Positions 1-5,184 are shown, counted from the first letter of the stretch. The stretch is DNA of 5,184 nucleotides from Candidatus Planktophila sp. (GCA_024641555.1 JAHECV010000028.1:1-5184); one strand, 5' to 3'. Notes: generated from the sequence alone by a model not told the origin. A program made the numbers and translations.

Positions 1-666
1 TCGCAATACTTCTGGTGCTTCGTTATTAACAATTCCGATTGGCTCGCCTGCAACAACTAAGCGCGCTAAGAAATCTTCACCGCCACCGACTAGCGCCATC
101 GCTTCATGCCAAGGTGCGCGAGCTTCAACGTCAAAGAAACCAGTGCGGCTAACTAGTGATAGCTCATTAACTAATTCTGCACCTAGACAATAAGCGACCC
201 ACTCTGGTGCAGAAAGAAAATGTTTTGCCTTACGACTTTCGGGAAATTCTTTATTTAACCAAAGCGTCTTTGAAATTGATGCAATCTCATTTACCAAGGT
301 GCCAGTGCGCGCTCTAAATTCAAAATCACCCAACTCGCTAAGTATTGGTTCGGTAATTCCGCGGGGATCGTGCCAAGCCATTCCGGGTGCTAGCGGCTTG
401 CCGTTGCCATCTATCAAAACACCAGTTTCGCTAAATCCAGTAAAGCCAATCGCCGCTACTTTGCCGTTTGCGCTTTCGGCTGCCTTTGCCGCAACTGCTA
501 TTACAGTCTTTGCCAAAAGCACCATATCTATATCACTGGTGTTTTTTTCGTGGCGCCAAGGAGTTGGTTCGGCGTATTCGGCAAGGACTTTTAAATCGAG
601 ATCAGTAGCAACCGCTTTAATTCGTGAAGTTCCAATATCAACTCCGATAAGTATTTGCGCAGACAT
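1..666 (-). CDS. FGGY-family carbohydrate kinase, N-terminal part (cut by left edge)
   Basis: Encodes the first 222 residues of a cytoplasmic ATP-dependent sugar kinase; the C-terminal part lies beyond the left edge. Seen: the ATP phosphate-binding loop GVDIGTSRIKAV at residues 8-19, then a second conserved stretch GFTGFSE (74-80), followed by a WHDPRG motif (98-103) whose Asp100 lies where FGGY kinases carry substrate and catalytic acid residues. This is FGGY domain I; full-length members are usually about 480-520 residues, so roughly half is missing. The ATG at 666-664 is the only good start; it lies 23 nt after the isomerase stop with no clear Shine-Dalgarno, so it is probably translated from the isomerase transcript. 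Substrate (xylulose, gluconate, ribulose or another sugar) cannot be told from this half. Family assignment is firm, specificity open. Confidence 0.9.
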   Translation of the reverse strand, partial: MSAQILIGVDIGTSRIKAVATDLDLKVLAEYAEPTPWRHEKNTSDIDMVLLAKTVIAVAAKAAESANGKVAAIGFTGFSETGVLIDGNGKPLAPGMAWHDPRGITEPILSELGDFEFRARTGTLVNEIASISKTLWLNKEFPESRKAKHFLSAPEWVAYCLGAELVNELSLVSRTGFFDVEARAPWHEAMALVGGGEDFLARLVVAGEPIGIVNNEAPEVLR

Positions 667-689
667 ATGTGTCTTATTTACGGTGGCGC

Positions 690-1724
690 TTAAGGCGCAA
701 CGCGCGCCAATTCAGCAAGTGGTGGCCGACAGACAATTGCATTTGCGCCTGCAAAGGTAAATGCACCGGCGCTATATGGAATTACGACTGCATCACCTTT
801 TGAAATAGCCATCTCCGGCGCGCTTGCAAAGGTAATTGTTCCGGCGCCATCTAACACAAGAGCGACTGCGAATCCTGCTGGGAAGTCACCCGTGCCAGGA
901 GCTAGATGAGCGCGGAAGTAGCCATCAGATTTAAGTGGAAGCACTGAGCGAAGCGCTCCGCCAGAGAAGACGTTATGGGTAATAAGTGATTCGAATTCCG
1001 CATCAGAAAGTGGATCGAGCATGAGCGCATCGGTAACGGTTTCAAAACCTAAACCGAGATGGCCATCTTTAATGCCATCGACTGCAAAACCTTCCCATTC
1101 GAGAAGCGCAGATAAATCCGTTGGTTCTTGCAGTTCGAGAACAAAAATTCCGGCATCAATTGCATGTGCAACGCCAGCTGGAACAAGTACTGCATCTCCA
1201 ACTTGAACTTCGGTGCGGCGAAGCGATGCCAGAAGCGCTGCAGAATCCTGAGCACGCACCAATTTAAGAAGATCTTCTTTATTTTGGGTTTCGGCAAAAC
1301 CTAATCCAACGCCAGAACCTTCTGGTGCTTCCAAAATAATCCAAGCTTCAGTTTTGCCGTGATCTAAACCAAGATGAGTTTTCGCAAATGCCTTATTTGG
1401 ATGGTAATGAACCGGAAGGCGTTGATCAGGATCTAATAACTTAATTAATATCTCAGTGCTAAGTCCAAAGTTTTTAACGTGATCGGCGCCGAGCCATCCA
1501 TCGGCATCGTTTTTAATCGCATCACGAAGCAATGTGCCATCACTTAGTCGCGATAAACCTTGCTCTGGCTCACCGAAACGAGTTGTGATCGAACCGATCC
1601 ACTCTTCGGGACGCATTGGTCCGCCCGGACCGTGACGCAAGGCTCCGATTCGATTTCCACCGCGATAGAAGTGATCGAATTGATTTGATGGGAGCTTTGC
1701 GGGGGTGGTTGAACTCTGTGACAT
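690..1724 (-). CDS. manA: class I mannose-6-phosphate isomerase-like cupin enzyme
   Basis: Predicted cytoplasmic Zn-dependent aldose-ketose isomerase, 344 residues, classically interconverting mannose-6-phosphate and fructose-6-phosphate. Seen: an N-terminal EEWIGS segment (40-45) in the place of the ExWE-type motif of the family; the metal-binding strand QRLPVHYHP (101-109) with His106 and His108; a KTEAW motif (124-128) with Glu126; and PAGVAHAI (182-189) with His187. These match the cupin metal ligands of type I phosphomannose isomerases. A second, degenerate cupin-like barrel follows at about 255-335. The length fits the short bacterial type (about 310-390). The ATG at 1724-1722 is preceded by TAGTCT at exactly 6 nt, so the message is probably leaderless. 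It heads a minus-strand pair with an FGGY kinase, so the true substrate could be another sugar phosphate or a free sugar. The gene symbol marks family resemblance only. Confidence 0.85.
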   Translation of the reverse strand: MSQSSTTPAKLPSNQFDHFYRGGNRIGALRHGPGGPMRPEEWIGSITTRFGEPEQGLSRLSDGTLLRDAIKNDADGWLGADHVKNFGLSTEILIKLLDPDQRLPVHYHPNKAFAKTHLGLDHGKTEAWIILEAPEGSGVGLGFAETQNKEDLLKLVRAQDSAALLASLRRTEVQVGDAVLVPAGVAHAIDAGIFVLELQEPTDLSALLEWEGFAVDGIKDGHLGLGFETVTDALMLDPLSDAEFESLITHNVFSGGALRSVLPLKSDGYFRAHLAPGTGDFPAGFAVALVLDGAGTITFASAPEMAISKGDAVVIPYSAGAFTFAGANAIVCRPPLAELARVAP

Positions 1725-1735
1725 GGTTCTAGACT
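1709..1735 (+). promoter_or_regulatory. putative promoter of the aldolase operon (TTGAAC - 15 nt - TAGACT)
   Basis: TAGACT at 1730-1735 fits TANNNT on the plus strand, with TTGAAC (4 of 6 to TTGACA) at 1709-1714, 15 nt upstream, which is slightly short spacing. Transcription would begin near 1742 and give a leader of about 38 nt carrying the ribosome binding site at 1769. The -35 lies inside the first codons of the divergent isomerase gene, so the two promoters are interleaved. This is a motif call only. Confidence 0.4.
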
Positions 1736-1736
1736 A
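1731..1736 (-). promoter_or_regulatory. -10 hexamer TAGTCT for the isomerase-kinase operon, probably leaderless
   Basis: On the minus strand TAGTCT fits the actinobacterial TANNNT -10 pattern and is separated by 6 nt (agaacc) from the ATG at 1724. A transcript starting about 7 nt after the hexamer would begin at the start codon itself. No Shine-Dalgarno is seen before this ATG, which agrees with leaderless translation. No convincing -35 hexamer is visible at 16-18 nt. The site overlaps the plus-strand -10 by five bases. Confidence 0.5.
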
Positions 1737-1768
1737 CTTGCAGGGTTCGAGAAATTACCAGTGAAAAT

Positions 1769-1772
1769 GGAG
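1769..1772 (+). promoter_or_regulatory. Shine-Dalgarno GGAG of the aldolase gene
   Basis: GGAG lies 7 nt before the ATG at 1780 and fixes that start. It is the best-spaced Shine-Dalgarno in the window; the other genes seem to rely on leaderless or coupled initiation. An ATG at 1767 is out of frame and hits a stop after six codons. Confidence 0.7.
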
Positions 1773-1779
1773 TTACTTA

Positions 1780-2610
1780 ATGTCTGATGTATCTATTCGC
1801 CTCAAGCGCTTATTCAACAATGGCCGCTGCTTCGATATTGCAGTGGACCATGGCTTCTTTGGCGAAGGAACATTTCTTGCGGGGATTGAAGATATGGGCG
1901 CCGCCGTTAACACCTTGATCGAGGCGGCGCCAGATGCAATCCAATTAACCCTAGGACAAGCCAAACTTCTCCAAAATAATCCAAATCCTCATAAGCCTTC
2001 ACTTGTTTTGCGCACAGATGTGGCAAATGTTTATGGAAAGGTAATTCCTGATCACTTATTTAGCATCCTACTTGAAGAGCCAGTACTTCAAGCCGTTCGA
2101 TTAGATGCAGCGATTGTCGTTGTAAACCTGCTTGATCTTCCGGGTCGCCCAGAACTTCGCGATGCTTGTATTCGCAACATCATGACTCTAAAAGCGCAAT
2201 GCGAGCACTACGGAATGCCTTTGATGGTTGAGCCGTTGGTAATGAAAGATGCAACTACTGGTGGATACACATCAGATGGCGAACTTGAAAAAGTTGTTCC
2301 ACTTGTTCGCCAGGCGATTGAACTTGGCGCAGATGTGATTAAAGCTGACCCAACCGATAACGCTGCTGATTATCATCATGTGATTCAAACAGCTGGTTCA
2401 GTTCCAGTGCTAGTTCGAGGTGGCGGACGCGTTTCTGATGAAGAACTTCTAAATCGCACTGCAGAAGTTCTAAAGCAGGGCGCCGCTGGAATTGTTTATG
2501 GTCGAAATATCATCGCTCATCCAAAACCAGCGAAGATGACGCAAGCGCTGATGGCGATGTTGCATAAAGGAACTTCAGCCCAAGACGCTCTAAAGATTGT
2601 CTCTGCTTAA
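1780..2610 (+). CDS. class I (Schiff-base) aldolase, DhnA/LacD/LsrF-like TIM barrel
   Basis: Predicted 276-residue cytoplasmic TIM-barrel aldolase that forms a lysine Schiff base with a ketose phosphate. Seen: AVDHG (21-25) with Asp23, the family's conserved acid after strand 1; VEP (150-152) with Glu151 after the mid-barrel strand; the GADVIKADPT segment (183-192) with Lys188 as likely Schiff-base lysine; and the phosphate-binding loops VRGGGR (212-217) and GIVYGRNI (237-244). The N-terminal FDIAVDHGFF and C-terminal GRNI stretches resemble LsrF and archaeal-type fructose-bisphosphate aldolase, but the Trp-x-Tyr-Pro active-site segment of the archaeal enzymes is absent and a Glu is found, more like LacD or YihT. 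It is therefore probably not a housekeeping FBP aldolase. It is first in a tight operon with an oxidoreductase and a PfkB kinase, which suggests it cleaves the phosphorylated product of that pathway. Substrate unknown. Confidence 0.82.
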   Translation: MSDVSIRLKRLFNNGRCFDIAVDHGFFGEGTFLAGIEDMGAAVNTLIEAAPDAIQLTLGQAKLLQNNPNPHKPSLVLRTDVANVYGKVIPDHLFSILLEEPVLQAVRLDAAIVVVNLLDLPGRPELRDACIRNIMTLKAQCEHYGMPLMVEPLVMKDATTGGYTSDGELEKVVPLVRQAIELGADVIKADPTDNAADYHHVIQTAGSVPVLVRGGGRVSDEELLNRTAEVLKQGAAGIVYGRNIIAHPKPAKMTQALMAMLHKGTSAQDALKIVSA

Positions 2611-2611
2611 T

Positions 2612-3748
2612 ATGCCTTCACAGAAAAAGGTAAAGGTCGGAATTATCGGCGGCGGGCTAATGGGGCGCGAACTTCTTGCGCTAGTTGGCCGCTGGGATGC
2701 CCTACTGGATCATCCGGTACGCCCCGAAATAACTGCAATCGCCGATACATCTGATGCTGTGCGCGAGTTCTTTACCAACGCGGGGGTCGCCGAGTCATAT
2801 AGCGATTACAAAGAACTTTTAGCTAGCCCCAATGTTGATGTGGTTTACATTGCCGTGCCACATAACTTGCACGAAGAAATTTATATCTCCGCTATTAACT
2901 CAGGCAAAGATTTCTTGGGCGAAAAACCCTTCGGAATTGATTTATCTGCCGCAGAAAAGATCGAAGCCGCCCTTGCCGGCAAGAATAACTTCGTCCGAGT
3001 ATCCAGTGAACTACCTTTCTATCCAGGTGCCCAAGCTGCGATACGTGAAGCGCGCAGCGGCAATCTTGGTGAAATTGTTGAAGTTCGCTCAGGACTTTTG
3101 CACTCTTCAGATATTGATCGCGCAAAGAAAATTAATTGGAAACGTCAACGCAAATTCTGCGGAGAAATCGGCGTTTTGGGTGACCTAGGCATGCATGCCG
3201 CACATATTCCGCTTCGTTTGGGATATAAACCAAGTAAAGTCTTTGCAATTCTCGACGATATCGTTACACATCGTGAAAATGCCCAAGGTGAGCAAGTACC
3301 TTGCGATACTTTTGACAACGCAGTTCTTGCGATGCGAGCTGCTAATCCTGGCAATGGTCGTGAATTTCCTATGTTCTGGGAGATGAAGCGAATTGCCCCA
3401 GGTGAAAGCAACACCTTCTTCTTTAGCGCGATAGGAATGACTGGGGGAGTTCGCTTTAGCACCAAAAATCCTGCGGTTTATCACACCTTTGCACTGCGCA
3501 ATGGCGAACAAGTTTGGTCTGAGATTCAACCGGGCCATGTAACAAATTGGCCTGTTATCACCGGACATATATTTGAATTTGGTTTTCCTGATGCGCTCTT
3601 GCAGATGTGGGCTGCCTACTTCGCAGAACGTGAAGGAAAGCTCGGCGATAAATTTGCCTGCGCATCAGTTTCTGAGGTTGTTGACTCTCATCGCGCTTTT
3701 GCCGCAGCAATGAAGTCTCATGAAACTCATGCGGAAGTTGCGCTATAA
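2612..3748 (+). CDS. Gfo/Idh/MocA-family NAD(P)-dependent oxidoreductase
   Basis: Predicted 378-residue cytoplasmic sugar or polyol dehydrogenase. Seen: the N-terminal Rossmann dinucleotide loop GIIGGGLMG (residues 10-18) right after a basic start; the EKPFG motif (104-108) whose Lys105 is the family's catalytic lysine; and LGDLGMHAAH (190-199), whose Asp191 and His195 match the Asp-x3-His pair of inositol dehydrogenase-type enzymes. The C-terminal alpha/beta domain follows. Start: the frame is open back to a TTG at 2597 inside the aldolase gene, but the ATG at 2612 puts the Rossmann strand at the usual place and lies one base after the aldolase stop (TAA-t-ATG), typical of stop-restart coupling; no Shine-Dalgarno is visible. 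Substrates of this family (inositols, glucose, aldose-aldose pairs, amino sugars) cannot be separated by eye. Family is sure, role inferred from context. Confidence 0.9.
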   Translation: MPSQKKVKVGIIGGGLMGRELLALVGRWDALLDHPVRPEITAIADTSDAVREFFTNAGVAESYSDYKELLASPNVDVVYIAVPHNLHEEIYISAINSGKDFLGEKPFGIDLSAAEKIEAALAGKNNFVRVSSELPFYPGAQAAIREARSGNLGEIVEVRSGLLHSSDIDRAKKINWKRQRKFCGEIGVLGDLGMHAAHIPLRLGYKPSKVFAILDDIVTHRENAQGEQVPCDTFDNAVLAMRAANPGNGREFPMFWEMKRIAPGESNTFFFSAIGMTGGVRFSTKNPAVYHTFALRNGEQVWSEIQPGHVTNWPVITGHIFEFGFPDALLQMWAAYFAEREGKLGDKFACASVSEVVDSHRAFAAAMKSHETHAEVAL

Positions 3749-3750
3749 AA

Positions 3751-4671
3751 ATGTCGGGTTTTTCAACTACGAAAATCGCAGTCATCGGAAGCACAATGAT
3801 GGATCTAACGGTCTATGCCGATGTTCTTCCAGCAGCCGGTGAGACTCGTTTCGGAAATAGTTTCACGACTGGCTTTGGTGGAAAAGGCGCAAACCAAGCG
3901 GTAATGGCGGCTCGCACCGGCGCCAAGGTGACAATGATTACCGGTATCGGTAGCGATGGATTTGGTGATGAAAGCTTGGCCAACTTTAAAAATTGCGGAA
4001 TGGATACTTCATCTGTTCTTCGTCTTCCAACGCATACAGGCGTAGCGCATATCTGGGTAGATGGCGAAGGTCAGAATCGAATTTCCATCGTTCCAGGTGC
4101 AAACTTTGCGCTAACACCTCAGAACGCCGTTGATGAAGTTTCCAAATTAAAAGATGTCAGCGTATTGATTGCGCAATGCGAAATCCCCCAAGAAGTCACC
4201 TTGGCCGCTTTTCGGACCGCACAAGAATTAGGAATCACCACAATTCTTAATCCGGCGCCCTATCAACCGCTAACTGATGAACTTCTTGAGTTAACGGATT
4301 GGTTAATTCCGAACGAGATTGAATTTGCAGAACTTGATAAAACACATCGAGCACCAGATTCGGATGCAGTGATTGCATCGCTACGTGCTAATGGCCGCAC
4401 AATCGTAACTTTAGGAAGCGACGGAGCAGCTTTGGTTACTGCCGAAGGTTCAGTAAAACGTTTTGCAGCAAATAAAGTTTCGGCTACAGACACGACTGGC
4501 GCCGGCGATTGTTTTATCGGGGCATTTGCTGCCGCACTCGCATCAGGTGCAACCGAAGAGAGCGCAGTTCAATTTGGAATCGATTGTGCGACTAAGAGCG
4601 TTACGCGCAAAGGCGCACAATCTTCTTATCCAACTATTGAGGAAATAGATTTCAGCCTGATCGCAAAATAA
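3751..4671 (+). CDS. rbsK: ribokinase-type PfkB carbohydrate kinase
   Basis: Predicted cytoplasmic kinase that makes ribose-5-phosphate from ribose and ATP. 306 residues, close to E. coli RbsK (309). Seen: the substrate loop GFGGKGANQA (41-50) with Asn48; Asp18 and Glu144 at sugar-contact positions; NPAP (167-170); PNEIE (187-191); TLGSDG (220-225) of the nucleotide site; and the PfkB signature DTTGAGDCF (247-255) with catalytic base Asp253, followed by VTRKGAQSSYP (284-294) of the ribokinase potassium/ATP region. The residue matching E. coli Asn14 is Met16 in GSTMMD; from memory human ribokinase also has Met there, so this does not exclude ribose. The ATG lies 2 nt after the oxidoreductase stop; the only purine-rich stretch, GGAAG at 3732, is 14 nt away, so coupling is likely. 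The 3' end overlaps the opposing pyranase gene by 20 bp. Confidence 0.88.
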   Translation: MSGFSTTKIAVIGSTMMDLTVYADVLPAAGETRFGNSFTTGFGGKGANQAVMAARTGAKVTMITGIGSDGFGDESLANFKNCGMDTSSVLRLPTHTGVAHIWVDGEGQNRISIVPGANFALTPQNAVDEVSKLKDVSVLIAQCEIPQEVTLAAFRTAQELGITTILNPAPYQPLTDELLELTDWLIPNEIEFAELDKTHRAPDSDAVIASLRANGRTIVTLGSDGAALVTAEGSVKRFAANKVSATDTTGAGDCFIGAFAAALASGATEESAVQFGIDCATKSVTRKGAQSSYPTIEEIDFSLIAK

Positions 4672-5041
4672 CGCTGCTGTAAGGAACTGCATCTCCGGTA
4701 TGAATAATTCCTAAAGCTTGACCAACTTTTACTTTGAACTCCTCATGAGGAATCACAGTTGTCGCAAGACCGCGATGATGAGTCTTGTATTCGGCAACTG
4801 TTGCGGCATCGACCTTGGCTTCAAATTCAGCAGCGAGATACATGCCGGTTAAATCTAAGTGGGGCAAGATCGCATCTAAAACCTGTGAAACTGTCGGCGC
4901 GCCCATGACGAGCGCTAGATCAATGGTTTCCACATTTGGATAGGTAGGAAATGGGCCATCAACAATTGCGATCGTATTTACATGGCGAAAGCGAGCTAAG
5001 AGTGAGGCGAGATCTCCGTTGATGATTCCATTTTTTATCAT
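4652..5041 (-). CDS. rbsD: D-ribose pyranase, RbsD/FucU family
   Basis: Predicted 129-residue cytoplasmic mutarotase that interconverts pyranose and furanose forms of ribose and so feeds ribokinase. Seen: MIKNGIING aligns with the start of E. coli RbsD; His20 in ARFRH and Asp28 match the conserved catalytic pair; the TIDLALVMGAPT stretch (39-50) is RbsD- rather than FucU-like; His99 and Lys103 in IPHEEFK, and Tyr121 in VPYSS, fall at ligand positions known from Bacillus RbsD. The position usually Asn (PYSN) is Ser123. Start: the frame stays open upstream to a TTG at 5104, but that adds 21 residues absent from the family; ATG at 5041 fits, with a distant AGGG 12 nt upstream. It is convergent with the ribokinase gene (20-bp overlap) and divergent from the gene at 5093. 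No clear promoter is seen. Confidence 0.87.
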   Translation of the reverse strand: MIKNGIINGDLASLLARFRHVNTIAIVDGPFPTYPNVETIDLALVMGAPTVSQVLDAILPHLDLTGMYLAAEFEAKVDAATVAEYKTHHRGLATTVIPHEEFKVKVGQALGIIHTGDAVPYSSVILRSG

Positions 5042-5060
5042 GAAATTATGATTCCCTAGT

Positions 5061-5090
5061 CTTGAGTTAAGTTCAAGCGCTAAACTTGAA
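5061..5090. repeat. three alternating half-sites CTTGA / TCAAG / CTTGA, possible operator
   Basis: Between the divergent pyranase and kinase-like genes, CTTGA (5061-5065), TCAAG (5073-5077) and CTTGA (5085-5089) recur at exact 12-bp steps in alternating orientation. The right pair extends to a 6-bp inverted repeat, TTCAAG-N7-CTTGAA. The right arm overlaps the -10 at 5081-5086 and ends two bases before the start codon, a position suited to repression. There is also an AGCGCT palindrome at 5076-5081. A regulator is not identified; chance is possible in a short AT-rich spacer. Confidence 0.4.
5081..5086 (+). promoter_or_regulatory. -10 hexamer TAAACT of the right-edge gene, probably leaderless
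   Basis: TAAACT fits TANNNT and is followed by exactly 6 nt (tgaaaa) and then the ATG at 5093, the same geometry as at the isomerase start. An in-frame TGA at 5087-5089 rules out any earlier start, and no Shine-Dalgarno is present. No good -35 is seen at normal spacing; TTGAGT at 5062 is only 13 nt away. Confidence 0.5.
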
Positions 5091-5092
5091 AA

Positions 5093-5184
5093 ATGCCCGA
5101 ACAATTAGCGAACCAGCAGGCGGCTTTAGCAAGAATTGAAAGCTTTCTATCTAACTCAACCGAGAGAGTATTGATCGGGATTAT
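5093..5184 (+). CDS. N-terminal fragment, possible P-loop sugar/nucleoside kinase (cut by right edge)
   Basis: Only the first 30 codons are in the window. The start is well fixed: ATG at 5093 follows an in-frame TGA at 5087 and a well-placed leaderless -10. The fragment is a predicted amphipathic helix (residues 3-19, Glu/Gln/Ala-rich) and then ERVLIGI, a hydrophobic strand of the kind that comes just before a Walker A loop in the uridine kinase/pantothenate kinase-like nucleoside and sugar kinase family found beside sugar transporters in many bacteria. The Walker A itself would begin right past the edge, so the function is a guess from the strand pattern and the ribose-gene context. That a coding region begins here is much surer than what it encodes. 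Confidence 0.6.
   Translation, partial: MPEQLANQQAALARIESFLSNSTERVLIGI

Noticed and set aside
299..760. Open frame on the plus strand (GTG start) opposite the kinase start and isomerase end
   Set aside because: It lies antisense to two well-supported genes, and its product is low-complexity and Ser/Ala/Thr-rich with no recognisable domain.
1737..1751. Imperfect inverted repeat CTTG-N7-CGAG in the left divergent region as a second copy of the 5061-5090 operator
   Set aside because: The arms mismatch and the spacing differs from the CTTGA-N7-TCAAG sites, so a shared regulator is not supported.
1..2610. An AI-2 (lsr-like) processing system from FGGY kinase plus LsrF-like aldolase
   Set aside because: LsrK is an FGGY kinase and LsrF is in the aldolase's superfamily, but no LsrG, LsrR or Lsr transporter gene is seen, and the aldolase has LacD-like rather than LsrF-like active-site context. 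Both families are very broad.
2597..2611. TTG start for the oxidoreductase inside the aldolase gene
   Set aside because: No Shine-Dalgarno precedes it, and the ATG at 2612 sits in a typical stop-restart arrangement and at the usual distance from the Rossmann loop.
3145..3794. Minus-strand and alternative-frame open stretches of 60-130 codons inside the oxidoreductase gene
   Set aside because: They are out-of-frame shadows of a gene with clear family motifs; none has a domain or a ribosome binding site.
4640..4700. Terminator between the convergent ribokinase and pyranase genes
   Set aside because: The region is coding on both strands, and I see no stem followed by a T-run.
5042..5104. N-terminal 21-residue extension of the pyranase from a TTG start
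   Set aside because: RbsD proteins begin at the equivalent of MIKNG; the extension would cover the whole divergent spacer and run into the first codons of the gene at 5093.

Overview
The window is a compact sugar-catabolism locus with six protein-coding genes and parts of genes at both edges. Almost every base is coding: intergenic gaps are 1 to 55 bp and no gene-free stretch exceeds 60 bp. Base composition is moderate (mid-40s % GC by eye on sampled lines). Two starts have a TANNNT hexamer exactly 6 nt upstream and no Shine-Dalgarno, which is the pattern of leaderless actinobacterial genes. With the very tight packing, this suggests a streamlined, lower-GC actinobacterium such as the freshwater Nanopelagicales (acI) lineage. 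That assignment is inference; there is no marker gene here.

Layout. On the left, a minus-strand pair runs leftward: a class I mannose-6-phosphate isomerase-like cupin enzyme (690-1724), then the N-terminal 222 residues of an FGGY sugar kinase (666 down to the left edge). From the 55-bp divergent region 1725-1779 a plus-strand operon runs rightward: a DhnA/LacD-like class I aldolase (1780-2610), a Gfo/Idh/MocA NAD(P)-dependent oxidoreductase (2612-3748) and a ribokinase-type PfkB kinase (3751-4671), separated by only 1 and 2 nt. The kinase gene overlaps by 20 bp, tail to tail, with a minus-strand RbsD-type pyranase gene (4652-5041). Divergent from that, a plus-strand gene starts at 5093 and leaves the window after 30 codons; it looks like the start of a P-loop sugar or nucleoside kinase.

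How they may work together. RbsD (anomer/ring-form interconversion) and ribokinase form a classic ribose-use pair. The aldolase-oxidoreductase-kinase operon and the isomerase-FGGY kinase pair supply oxidation, isomerisation, phosphorylation and C-C cleavage, enough for one or more peripheral sugar or polyol routes into glycolysis or the pentose phosphate pathway. The actual substrate cannot be read from the sequence. No transporter, regulator, RNA gene, mobile element or CRISPR array is visible. The points most worth following up are the unassigned aldolase-dehydrogenase-kinase pathway, a symmetric -10 element that may drive both divergent operons, a three-half-site inverted-repeat ladder over the promoter at 5081-5086, and the overlapping convergent rbsK/rbsD ends.
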